NCBI GenBank assembly: GCA_021852265.1
Contig: JAJZNV010000022.1
Location: forward strand, 45,617 to 84,121
Direction: 5' to 3'
Source of the DNA: Nanobdellota archaeon
GTDB taxonomy: Archaea; Nanobdellota; Nanobdellia; Parvarchaeales; Parvarchaeaceae
DNA length: 38,505 bases
Each line of letters begins with the position of its first letter. The first letter of the stretch is position 1. The position numbers and the translations under genes were made by a program. Shown here in pieces: positions 8,544 through 15,743 of this stretch. Below the pieces are notes generated by a model, which was given only the letters and a program-made list of their open reading frames with translations, was not told the origin of the DNA and ran no database searches.

Positions 8544-8840
8544 ATGGACAAGGCAAATACGATAATATTGCTCTTTCTGGTGGTAATGGTCGTGGCTGCA
8601 GCACTATTCTATACAAATACCGGTGAAAATCATCGCTCTATCTCGATAGGCTTGTGTGAGTTAAAATGTCAGAACATAACATCCGGACCATCCTATAATG
8701 GAAGCAGTTTCTGCGCGGCGCAGAATATGAGCTTTGGGTATTCATGTGCAATCACTACACATGCGAATTTATCACTGTGCAACGGCAATCCTCAGACAGT
8801 TTACGTAAACAATAACTGCCAGTTGGTGTCTGTCGGATAG
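8544..8840 (+). CDS. Small membrane-anchored, cysteine- and sequon-rich extracellular protein
   Basis: 98 residues. One N-terminal hydrophobic segment (7-23) could be a signal anchor, preceded by a short basic start. The rest would be outside the cell. It contains six cysteines (C38, C42, C57, C68, C79, C92), enough for three disulfides, and four N-glycosylation sequons (N44-I-T, N52-G-S, N61-M-S, N75-L-S). I recognise no family. A TATA-like box (AATATTTATAGG) at about 8509-8520 gives a leader of a few nucleotides at most. The sequon density matches the presence of AglB in the window. Confidence 0.62.
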   Translation: MDKANTIILLFLVVMVVAAALFYTNTGENHRSISIGLCELKCQNITSGPSYNGSSFCAAQNMSFGYSCAITTHANLSLCNGNPQTVYVNNNCQLVSVG

Positions 8841-8844
8841 GGAC

Positions 8845-9501
8845 TTATTTCACTTTTATCAGTTCCAGTAGTTTTTTTATTTTTCCGTTGAGAAAATCTA
8901 TTCTATTCTGCTTGTCGCTTACTATCTCAGATGTTTCAATGTGCATTAAAACACCATTGCAGTTAGAGCACCTAAAGTCATTCTCCAGCGCCTTGTTGAG
9001 CTCGTAGCGTCTGTTGCAGTTTTCACATACGTAAAAGTCATTGGCCTTATTCAAGTCTATGGATTTCTTCGCCTGCGTTATCTCATCTTCATATTCTTTC
9101 TGTATAAGAAACAGAAGTCTTTCCGGATTTGCTCTCCAGTAATATGTGTACCACGCCTTTGCACCCCTTTTCTTCTTTGTGTAGGAAACGAGATTTTTGT
9201 TGTAAAGGCGGTAAAGGAATTTTCTTATCGCATTCGCCTTTTCGAACTTTAACTTGCGGGCCAGAAGATTTTCTTCCATAGGCCCCTTATCTATCAGGTA
9301 TGTAAAGATTTCAAGGCCCTTGTCTCCGCTGAGGTCTATAATGTATTTTGTCGCCTCCTCCAATGCGAGCAGCTTTTTTACGTTAACTATTATCTTCTGT
9401 GGTTTTTTCTGAGCAGGATGCGATTTTATGTGCTTTGACTTCTTCGCCTTCTGTTCATGCGCGCTTTTCTTAGAAGGTCTTGAAGTTTTTTTCTTGGCCA
9501 T
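8845..9501 (-). CDS. tfe: Transcription factor E alpha subunit (TFE)
   Basis: Archaeal TFIIE-alpha homologue that helps promoter opening by RNA polymerase. I start it at the ATG at 9501 (MAKKKTS) because a TATA-like GTTATATAC lies about 28 nt upstream. An in-frame start 21 nt earlier would lie inside the promoter. The product has 218 residues. A lysine-rich tail of about 35 residues is followed by the extended winged-helix domain, with GLEIFTYLIDKGPMEENLLA and then NAIRKFLYRLYNKNLVSY, and YYWRANPERLLFLI. The C-terminal zinc ribbon has CENC and CSNC pairs. The basic N-terminal extension is longer than in the classic Sulfolobus protein. Confidence 0.88.
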   Translation of the reverse strand: MAKKKTSRPSKKSAHEQKAKKSKHIKSHPAQKKPQKIIVNVKKLLALEEATKYIIDLSGDKGLEIFTYLIDKGPMEENLLARKLKFEKANAIRKFLYRLYNKNLVSYTKKKRGAKAWYTYYWRANPERLLFLIQKEYEDEITQAKKSIDLNKANDFYVCENCNRRYELNKALENDFRCSNCNGVLMHIETSEIVSDKQNRIDFLNGKIKKLLELIKVK

Positions 9502-9552
9502 AGTGTATCTATCAGTAACCAAAGTATATAACGCTATCTAGGTACCGGCGGC

Positions 9553-10788
9553 TCAGAGGGCAGAAAACAGCAGCGTACCCAGTGGCGTTAAAAGCAGAAA
9601 CAGTGCCGAAAATGCTATTATGATTATATTTGTCAAACCAATAAGTCTCTTTTTGTCTTTTACAACATAACCTAAAAGTTCGTTTACTATCTTGCACCCG
9701 TCGGTTATGCCGAATATGGGCAGAAAATTGGCAAGACCCAACCCGAGGGATATAAATGATATCCACAGGAATAGCCCGTCAAACCAGTAAACTATCTGAG
9801 GAGGCGCGCCACCGTTAGGATACGCATTACACGATACTGGTGAGATAAAGAACTGATTGCCTATACACACGTACTCTCCACCTATCCCTATATAGCTGTG
9901 CGTCGAGGTAGTGTTTATAGAAGCATTATAAGCTGTTTTTATGTGGTACACCGTACCAGATGAGGACGTAAGGTTTACATACTGGCCAGGATTCACACTG
10001 AGATAGGATTCTGCCGCCGTTGAACTATTGAATTGCTTGCCATTTATCTGGGTTATAGTCGTTCCTGCAGTGAGATTTGCATTGTAGGCTGGGCCGCCGT
10101 GTACCACGCTCAGAACATTAAGCACTATCGGTGAGAACGAGACTGCGTGTACACTCACAAGATAATTTGACAGTAGAATATAAACAACCAAGAAGATTAC
10201 CCCAAGTATAACATTTGTAAAGGACCCTGCTGCTAGGATCTTCAACCTGTCAAATCTTTTGGCCTTAGAAAACTGTTTCTCATTTGGTTCAACGAATGCA
10301 AGCGGCAAAAACGCAAGGAAAAACCCAAAACCTGAGGATTTTATCTTTATTTTTTTGGATAAGGCGACAACTCCGTGTGACGCTTCGTGAAGAGCTACGG
10401 CTATTATAAGCGCCAAAAGCCAGTAAAGGATCGGCACACCTGCTATACCCGGTACGCCTGCTACGGGCAAAACCAACTCAGCGCCAGCTGGAGTAGTGGA
10501 CGGATGAGATATCATTGCGCCAAGGTACGGTACCAACAGCCATACCATCAGCGCTATCGAGCCGACCGCAGCAAAGACACCAAGGATTCCGAATATATTT
10601 ACGGTACGCCTGTATCTGGATAACCGCCCCATTACCTTAAGGCCTATTTTTGTTCTGTATATGAAAAGAACTTTTCCTTCAACAGCAAATCGTTTCCTGT
10701 TTATCAAGACAAACGCAACTATTATGATGAAGACTGCCAGGGCGAATATGTTATTTTCATTCGCGTAGAAAAAACTCTCAAGAGACAT
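9553..10788 (-). CDS. M50 site-2 protease with PDZ-like insert
   Basis: 411-residue intramembrane zinc protease candidate. HEASH (134-138) carries the catalytic Glu and two ligands. ITDG (361-364) sits in the position of the usual LDG motif, with D363 as the third ligand. Between them is a soluble PDZ-like region of about 110 residues (VVHGGPAYNANLTAGTTITQINGKQF), a typical ligand-sensing module. That region contains several N-X-S/T sequons (NLT, NSS, NLT, NAS, NTT), so it is probably exported and glycosylated. The ATG lies 5 nt downstream of the eL40 stop, so the two are in one transcript. It is the second M50 protease in the window, with a different architecture from the first. Confidence 0.85.
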   Translation of the reverse strand: MSLESFFYANENNIFALAVFIIIVAFVLINRKRFAVEGKVLFIYRTKIGLKVMGRLSRYRRTVNIFGILGVFAAVGSIALMVWLLVPYLGAMISHPSTTPAGAELVLPVAGVPGIAGVPILYWLLALIIAVALHEASHGVVALSKKIKIKSSGFGFFLAFLPLAFVEPNEKQFSKAKRFDRLKILAAGSFTNVILGVIFLVVYILLSNYLVSVHAVSFSPIVLNVLSVVHGGPAYNANLTAGTTITQINGKQFNSSTAAESYLSVNPGQYVNLTSSSGTVYHIKTAYNASINTTSTHSYIGIGGEYVCIGNQFFISPVSCNAYPNGGAPPQIVYWFDGLFLWISFISLGLGLANFLPIFGITDGCKIVNELLGYVVKDKKRLIGLTNIIIIAFSALFLLLTPLGTLLFSAL

Positions 10789-10793
10789 AGGTT

Positions 10794-10982
10794 TCAGACC
10801 TTAAGCTTTCTCAATTCTTTATGCTTTGGTCTAAGGACTTTTGCACCACAATTCCTGCACCTTACCTGCACTGGCCTTAGAAGCTTTGGATTAGATATCC
10901 TTATCTTCGCGTTACAGTTTCTGCACACATATATATCCTTAAAAAGGCGCGCATCTGCAATGGGGTTAGCTTTCTCTGCCAT
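10794..10982 (-). CDS. rpl40e: Large ribosomal subunit protein eL40
   Basis: 62-residue zinc-ribbon ribosomal protein. The diagnostic opening ADARLFKDIYVCRNCNAK matches the archaeal eL40 start (EARLF, then CxxC). A second pair CRNC follows, and the C-terminus LRPKHKELRKLK matches the LRPK-K-R family ending. It is slightly longer than the typical archaeal eL40 of about 50 residues because of an extra loop between the cysteine pairs. It is the first gene of an operon with the PDZ-bearing M50 protease. Confidence 0.88.
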   Translation of the reverse strand: MAEKANPIADARLFKDIYVCRNCNAKIRISNPKLLRPVQVRCRNCGAKVLRPKHKELRKLKV

Positions 10983-11007
10983 AATTCTTTAGTTATTATA
11001 CACTTCT

Positions 11008-11029
11008 AAGCTTATTTATATATAAGCTT
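11008..11029. promoter_or_regulatory. Palindromic TATA region between eL40 and RNase P p30-like genes
   Basis: The 22-bp element has 8-bp arms AAGCTTAT and ATAAGCTT around TTATAT. It sits 28 nt upstream of the ATG at 11048, the right distance for a leaderless plus-strand message. It is about 35 nt from the divergent eL40 start. The symmetric A/T core can act as a TATA box in both directions. The arms could also bind a dimeric regulator, but no regulator is identified. Confidence 0.45.
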
Positions 11030-11047
11030 TTGTTTGCTTAGGATTAT

Positions 11048-11548
11048 ATGTATATCGATCTAATTTCAAAACGCGATAAGTCGCTTATAGACGAGCTGAA
11101 AGCACTTGGCTTTGGCGCAGTATTCTGTCCAGAGAAGGATTCTATCCGAAATGTACTCGACCCTGAACCGTTCGACCTTAAGATGTACGCAGGAGACGAC
11201 TACGAGTTCGTAATCACAAAGGGAAAGGCGGATGCAGTAACGGATCTGGAAAAGAGTGGTTTTTTGCTCAATAAGGGACTCTGCTCAAAACTAAAAGAGA
11301 ATAAAATATTCGTAATATTCAAGTTTAAATCCCTAGTTGAATCACCCGATTTTTTCCGTACATACAAGAATTTCCTTATAAATGGGCGCCTTTGCAGCGA
11401 TTATAGCGTTCCGTCCTTATTCGTGTCTTTTGCTGGTGATTTAAATGAGGTCAAGTCCCCTATACAGCTTGCGGCATTCGCAGAAAATTTCCGTTATAAT
11501 TACAACAACTACCGAAAATCTTTAGAGCTATTGCTGAAGAGGACCTAA
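11048..11548 (+). CDS. rnp3: Probable RNase P protein component 3 (Rpp30/p30), reduced PHP fold
   Basis: 166 residues, shorter than the usual 200-240 for archaeal p30. The start MYIDLISKRDKSLIDELKA resembles the first strand and helix of the TIM-barrel/PHP-like p30 family. The end, FVSFAGDLNEVKSPIQLAAF then NYRKSLELLL, matches the family's late strand, the RSPRDL-like motif and the final helix. The middle is divergent. RNase P p30 works with Pop5 (present at 22061-22390) in 5' tRNA maturation. Assignment rests on these patterns only; a profile search with the RNase_P_p30 model would settle it. Confidence 0.55.
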   Translation: MYIDLISKRDKSLIDELKALGFGAVFCPEKDSIRNVLDPEPFDLKMYAGDDYEFVITKGKADAVTDLEKSGFLLNKGLCSKLKENKIFVIFKFKSLVESPDFFRTYKNFLINGRLCSDYSVPSLFVSFAGDLNEVKSPIQLAAFAENFRYNYNNYRKSLELLLKRT

Positions 11549-11588
11549 GTTTAAAGTTTTATAAACATTGCTTATCCTATGTAATGCT

Positions 11589-12500
11589 ATGTCCTCAGTA
11601 AAAGTAGTATTATTGTTCGGCGTACTCGCGTTAATACTTGTGGGTTTTGGAACTCTTGTTGGTTACCTTATAGGAGATATGCTGGTAATGGCATCTATAT
11701 TCTTTGCACTAGCGATAGGTATGAATATATTTTCGTATTATAAGTGTGATTACCTCGCAATAAAAATGACCAAAACGAAGCTGATAGAGCGGAAAGACAA
11801 TCCAAGGTTTTATGACCTTGTTAAGAAGGTCGCTGAGACTGCGAAGATACCTATGCCGCGGGTGGGAATAATGCCGTCCACAACGCCAAATGCATTCGCT
11901 ACGGGCAGAGACGAGAAACATGCCGTGGTAGTCGCAACAGACAGCATTCTTTCCATGCTTAATGATGATGAGATGGAGGCAGTTCTTGGCCATGAGATAA
12001 GCCATATAACACACAAGGATGTTTTGGTGTCCACAATCGCAGCGACCATAGCTACGGTTATTTCTTATATCGGCAACATAATTCTATTTTCAGAGCTTTT
12101 CGGCGGCATGAATGAACGAAATGGAAATACTAGTATTTTACTCCTTGTCTCCGCGATATTGATACCGCTTGGCGCTACTTTTGTACAGCTTGGAATTTCA
12201 AGGTCCAGGGAAGCTGACGCGGATATAGGCAGTGTTCAACTGCTCAGAAAGCCAGATCAGTTGATTTCTTCACTTCAAAAGATAAGTAAACCTGTCAACA
12301 AAAACGCATCGATATCTAGAAGTAGTATTGGTTTTCCATCTCGGAACTCTCCAAATAATTCTGCAAACGCGTTCTCTGCACTATTTATTATGAATAATTT
12401 GAACGCGCACTCTTTGCTTAACCTATTCTCTACACATCCTTCGCTAGAAAAGAGAATTGCCGCGATACTGAAAGAAAAAGAAAGACTAAAAATAGCTTAG
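11589..12500 (+). CDS. htpX: M48 family membrane metalloprotease HtpX
   Basis: Membrane-embedded zinc protease of quality control. The ATG at 11589 is preferred because a TATA-like GTTTTATAAAC lies 28 nt upstream; in-frame earlier codons would overlap the promoter. The result is 303 residues. Two N-terminal membrane segments are followed by MPRVGIMPSTTPNAFATGRD, the HtpX substrate-strand region. GHEISHITHKD contains the HExxH zinc site, and two further membrane segments come next. SREADAD carries the Glu third ligand. The C-terminal LFSTHPSLEKRIAAI is the family's closing motif. Confidence 0.92.
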   Translation: MSSVKVVLLFGVLALILVGFGTLVGYLIGDMLVMASIFFALAIGMNIFSYYKCDYLAIKMTKTKLIERKDNPRFYDLVKKVAETAKIPMPRVGIMPSTTPNAFATGRDEKHAVVVATDSILSMLNDDEMEAVLGHEISHITHKDVLVSTIAATIATVISYIGNIILFSELFGGMNERNGNTSILLLVSAILIPLGATFVQLGISRSREADADIGSVQLLRKPDQLISSLQKISKPVNKNASISRSSIGFPSRNSPNNSANAFSALFIMNNLNAHSLLNLFSTHPSLEKRIAAILKEKERLKIA

Positions 12501-12550
12501 GCGTACTCAAAACTTAAGTTATTTAATTCCTATCTCCGTATGTTCTATAT

Positions 12551-12624
12551 GCTCCCGTAGTTTAGCTTGGATAGAATACTGGCCTGCGAAGCCGGTGACC
12601 CCAGTTCAAATCTGGGCAGGGGCA
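12551..12624 (+). tRNA. tRNA-Arg (anticodon GCG)
   Basis: A 74-nt cloverleaf. The acceptor GCTCCCG pairs with CAGGGGC with one C-A mismatch (6:67) and one G-U pair. The D arm is GTTT/GAAT with GG in the loop. The anticodon stem is CTGGC/GCCGG with loop CTGCGAA (anticodon GCG at 12586-12588, codon CGC). The T arm is CCCAG-TTCAAAT-CTGGG. Discriminator A. CCA is not encoded. No intron. A T run follows at about 12628, a plausible termination signal. Confidence 0.9.
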
Positions 12625-12683
12625 GCTATTTTTTAGAGAGTGATAAGTACTGAAAAGTACACTCTTTAATATCCGGCGGTTCA

Positions 12684-13277
12684 ATGAATCAAATGAGTGA
12701 CAAAATAACAATAGATGCCTATAATAAAAATAGCAAAATTTATGAGTCCAAACATAACTCTAAAAATTTCTGGAAAAAAGAGTATGGTGAATTTGAAGGC
12801 GGTATACACGGAAAGAAGGTCTTGGATGTTGGATGCGGTTTTGGAAGAGACTCCAAGCATTTTGCAGAAAATGGTTTTAATGTAATTGGAATTGATGCAT
12901 CATTAGGCATGCTTAAGCTAGCAGAAAAAGTGCCTCTCGCGCAATTCATGCTCATGGACATGCTTAAACTTTCTTTTAAAGACAAGAGTTTTGATGGAAT
13001 CTGGTGCTGTGCAAGTCTTTTGCATGTGCGGCACGAAGAGGCTGCATTTGTTTTAAAAGGATTTAAACGTGTATTGAAACAAGGTGGTATTTTATTTGTT
13101 TCTGTACAAGAAGGCGATGGAGAGCGATACAAATCTTATCCGGATGGCACCAAAAGATTCTTTTCTTATTACACTGAGAATAGCTTGAAAAATCTTGTAG
13201 AAAGAGCTGGTTTTAAGATTATTACGCTGCGAAGACGAGATGATGTCTGGTTGACTGTCATTGCTACTTTACCTTAA
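12684..13277 (+). CDS. Class I SAM-dependent methyltransferase
   Basis: 197 residues. Motif I is VLDVGCGFGRDSKHFA and the motif II acidic residue is in VIGIDAS. FDGIWCCASLLHV is the motif IV region, and RVLKQGGILFVSV is the strand after helix E. This is the UbiE/Methyltransf_11 type, which acts on many small molecules and some proteins; the substrate cannot be read from sequence. It starts 60 nt after tRNA-Arg(GCG) and is more A/T-rich than the housekeeping genes around it, consistent with acquisition next to a tRNA. The other in-frame ATG at 12693 is equally possible as the start. Confidence 0.82.
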   Translation: MNQMSDKITIDAYNKNSKIYESKHNSKNFWKKEYGEFEGGIHGKKVLDVGCGFGRDSKHFAENGFNVIGIDASLGMLKLAEKVPLAQFMLMDMLKLSFKDKSFDGIWCCASLLHVRHEEAAFVLKGFKRVLKQGGILFVSVQEGDGERYKSYPDGTKRFFSYYTENSLKNLVERAGFKIITLRRRDDVWLTVIATLP

Positions 13278-13297
13278 CCCAGTTTATCTGATGAAAT

Positions 13298-13951
13298 TTA
13301 GTCAAAGACTTGCATTTTGTGCAAGAAGTCATAGAATAGTCTCTCGTAGTTTTTCTTTATCGGCTGTTTAGAGTACTCTTTCAACAAGGATATCAATCTC
13401 TTTACACCTATCTCGTTAACTATTCTTTTTGTAGCTAGGTACGAACTCCTATAAAATTCGGTTATATCAAAATCTTTCTTCCCGCGCCTATCGCTCCCTT
13501 TAAGGGAAAATGCTAGACTATTAATGTCAGGTTTGCCAGTCCACTTGTAGTATTTATCACTGCCGTCTACCAAAGAAGCCACTCCTTCCATAAGCCACTG
13601 TGGTGTAAATGCACCAACGAAATTCATGTAAAATATATGGTTTGTCTCGTGTAACACGACCTGATAAAAGCCCATCTTATTGTTTGTTATCCGATTATAT
13701 ACGGAGGGAGCGAAAGTAATTATTCTTTTTTTATTAGACATGCCCGATTCCCATCGCTGAGTTCTTCTTTTAAGTTCTCCATCGTAACTCTTTCGGGTAT
13801 AACAAAGAACCAATTTAAATTGCGGTTTCGTCCCTGGAAACATCAGTTCATTTAGCAGGTACGCTTTTTCTAAGGAAGCCTCAGCAACCTTCGTATCGTG
13901 CAACGTGTCTTCTTGTTTTACACCAAGTACCCATATTTTTATGTTTTTCAT
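13298..13951 (-). CDS. HExxH metallopeptidase-like protein (gluzincin type)
   Basis: 217 residues. VVLHETNHIFYMNFVGAF contains an HExxH zinc site, and WLMEGVASLVDG about 25 residues later holds a Glu in the E-G-A context typical of gluzincins in the peptidase MA clan. No signal peptide or membrane segment is visible, so it should be cytoplasmic. The N-terminal third has no recognised domain. A TATA-like GTATAAATAGG lies about 29 nt upstream of the ATG. It lies convergent to the methyltransferase gene within the block between the two tRNA-Arg genes. The exact family is unassigned. Confidence 0.6.
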   Translation of the reverse strand: MKNIKIWVLGVKQEDTLHDTKVAEASLEKAYLLNELMFPGTKPQFKLVLCYTRKSYDGELKRRTQRWESGMSNKKRIITFAPSVYNRITNNKMGFYQVVLHETNHIFYMNFVGAFTPQWLMEGVASLVDGSDKYYKWTGKPDINSLAFSLKGSDRRGKKDFDITEFYRSSYLATKRIVNEIGVKRLISLLKEYSKQPIKKNYERLFYDFLHKMQVFD

Positions 13952-14064
13952 ATTAGCTATAAAATAGACATTTCCTATTTATACTCAATACCAGATTAGG
14001 ACTCATAGAAAGAGCACTATCTAAAAATAAACTTAGCTGCCTTTCCATTCCAGATTTAAATCCA

Positions 14065-14799
14065 TTACGTTTCATTATTATCTCCACGCATAGAAGATAC
14101 GAGTTTATAGAAACGCGCCTCCACTCTTTTAGCTAGTTCGGGATTATTGGCTCTTACGAACTCCTGATACTTGTTACCAAGGGTTTCGCTGCTCTTTGAA
14201 ATTTTACCGCTGACCAGATCTAACTGTTCTGGAACAAAACTTATGTACGCAAGCCAGCTAGGAATCGAGATTCCCGCGTTCTCCGCGTTCTGCATTGAAT
14301 TTACCAGATATGTCCCGTTGCGTTCTTCTCCATTTATGGTATTTCCGAATGCCTTTACCGCCTCTGCAGGGTATCCAAGTGCAATGCCTTCCTCTTCATC
14401 ATTATTTGCATTTACCAACATCTCAAGGTTTTTCCGATTGGAGGCAATGTAAACACTAATCAGATTATAATAGGCCCCTATACTGTCCATATAATCTTTT
14501 ACTTCATTCGTTACAGAATATGGCAAGCTAAGTTCATCTAACCCTAGTTTTAAAGACTTGACTTTATCGTCTCTAGCTAACTTAGCTTTTTCTATCTTTT
14601 CTTTTTCTTTGCAAGCTATTACATCGAGTTCAAATCTTGCGGCCGGCTTAAGTCCATTCAAAACTAGATAGAGCTCCAACTCATTAAACGGGTCATCGCT
14701 GATGAGACTCAGTGATAATAATTTTAATACTTCACTGTAAGCTTCTCTTCCTTTTTTGTTCAAAAGAATTTCTAGGTTGCTATGAGACACGCTAGGCAT
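14065..14799 (-). CDS. Unknown cytoplasmic protein, weak DUF483-like pattern
   Basis: 244 residues, largely helical and with no membrane segment. The stretch ALGYPAEAVKAF, followed about 40 residues later by PSWLAYISFVPEQ and a helical end LAKRVEARFYKLV, resembles the order of motifs I remember for archaeal DUF483 proteins (GYP..CV..F, then a PC motif). Here the cysteines expected in that pattern are replaced. The resemblance is weak and no function follows from it. A TATA-like ATATTTATATA lies about 24 nt upstream of the ATG, so it is probably transcribed alone. Confidence 0.5.
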   Translation of the reverse strand: MPSVSHSNLEILLNKKGREAYSEVLKLLSLSLISDDPFNELELYLVLNGLKPAARFELDVIACKEKEKIEKAKLARDDKVKSLKLGLDELSLPYSVTNEVKDYMDSIGAYYNLISVYIASNRKNLEMLVNANNDEEEGIALGYPAEAVKAFGNTINGEERNGTYLVNSMQNAENAGISIPSWLAYISFVPEQLDLVSGKISKSSETLGNKYQEFVRANNPELAKRVEARFYKLVSSMRGDNNET

Positions 14800-14992
14800 T
14801 TATAGTGAAATTAGTTTCGGTATATAAATATTTAACGATCGGCATAATCTGGAAAGATAGATTGATAAATTGCGAATCTATTATATTTGACGTTTGAATG
14901 ACCTTTCTGTTCGTCCCAAAATAGCATTAATTAATATTTCACTATTTTATAGTAAAGAAACCTTTATATATAGGTTATTATCTAATAAAGGC

Positions 14993-15433
14993 ATGGTAAA
15001 GAAGTCATTAAACAGCTTATATGAAGTTTTGGACCGCAATCAGGTCATCGGTGAGAAAGCCACCAACGTCTGTGCATACGCCTTTTTTGATTGTGGCGCT
15101 ACAAAAAAGAGGGTAAGCCGCGAATTATCATATATCAAAAAACTGGTGGGAATGCCCGTTGATTTGAAACTCATTTTGACGGAAGGAGTACATCCAGAAT
15201 CCTTTAATGATCCGGAGTTAAGAGAAATCGCACGTGAGGCGAAGTCCGCGGGAATTAGGTACACTATGAAAACGACATACCAAGGTAATAAATATAATAA
15301 TAAATCCGTTGCAGATATGGCTTCTATAATTTTAAATCAAGCGTATCAATCCACTTTATATTCCAAAGATGAACCTTTTATAGGAACGATAGTCTACAAA
15401 GGAAACAATAGCCATTATTTAGAGAGAGTATAA
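14993..15433 (+). CDS. Unknown small protein
   Basis: 146 residues when started at the ATG at 14993. A longer reading from 14894 would cross a strong TATA-like box (CCTTTATATATA, 14961-14972) that lies about 27 nt before this ATG, so the short form is preferred. The sequence alternates strands and helices (LKLILTEGVHPES, then ELREIAREAKSAGIRYTMK), as in a small alpha/beta fold. I do not recognise the family. It converges on tRNA-Arg(TCT) and belongs to the accessory block between the two tRNA-Arg genes. Confidence 0.55.
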   Translation: MVKKSLNSLYEVLDRNQVIGEKATNVCAYAFFDCGATKKRVSRELSYIKKLVGMPVDLKLILTEGVHPESFNDPELREIAREAKSAGIRYTMKTTYQGNKYNNKSVADMASIILNQAYQSTLYSKDEPFIGTIVYKGNNSHYLERV

Positions 15434-15493
15434 AAGAGTAAAAGCTTACCTACAATTGTAAAGGCTATTTTCAGAAAAGATTGTGTATTAGGA

Positions 15494-15568
15494 TGGGCCC
15501 GGCAGGATTTGAACCTGCGACATGCGGATTAGAAGTCCGCCGCTATATCCATGCTAAGCCACGGGCCC
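15494..15568 (-). tRNA. tRNA-Arg (anticodon TCT)
   Basis: A 75-nt cloverleaf on the minus strand. The acceptor GGGCCCG/CGGGCCC pairs perfectly. The D arm is GGCTTAGC with GG in the loop. The anticodon stem is GCGGA/TCCGC with loop CTTCTAA (anticodon TCT at 15531-15533, codon AGA). The T arm is GCAGG-TTCAAAT-CCTGC. Discriminator A, no encoded CCA, no intron. It lies 22 nt beyond the end of the SRP54 superoperon, on the same strand. Confidence 0.93.
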
Positions 15569-15590
15569 ACTTAAGCAATTTAGTCCGGCA

Positions 15591-15743
15591 CTATTTATTA
15601 ATTTTAGTTTTTATGGTTTCTTTATTGACTTTAAAACATGAGCTGCAAACGGAGTAGGCCTTGCCGGCGGACTTGACGTAATTGCCATTTATCTTGCCGA
15701 GGAAAGTCGTCTCTATCTCCTTACCGCAAACTGAACATTTCAT
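15591..15743 (-). CDS. 50-residue four-cysteine zinc-binding protein
   Basis: Short gene that begins MKCSVCGKEIETTFLGKING and has a second cysteine pair CSSC at residues 33-36, giving a CxxC...CxxC zinc ribbon. The tail is lysine-rich. Its ATG overlaps the SRP54 stop as ATGA, so it is translationally coupled and almost certainly real despite its size. It is the last gene of the exosome/SRP54 superoperon. Function is unknown; the context suggests ribosome or SRP association (inference). Confidence 0.72.
   Translation of the reverse strand: MKCSVCGKEIETTFLGKINGNYVKSAGKAYSVCSSCFKVNKETIKTKINK

Noticed and set aside
12635-12665. Imperfect hairpin AGAGT...ACTCT with inner GTAC pairs after tRNA-Arg(GCG)
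   Set aside because: The stem is interrupted by a 5-nt bulge and lies in the promoter zone of the methyltransferase, so I cannot tell a terminator from chance pairing.
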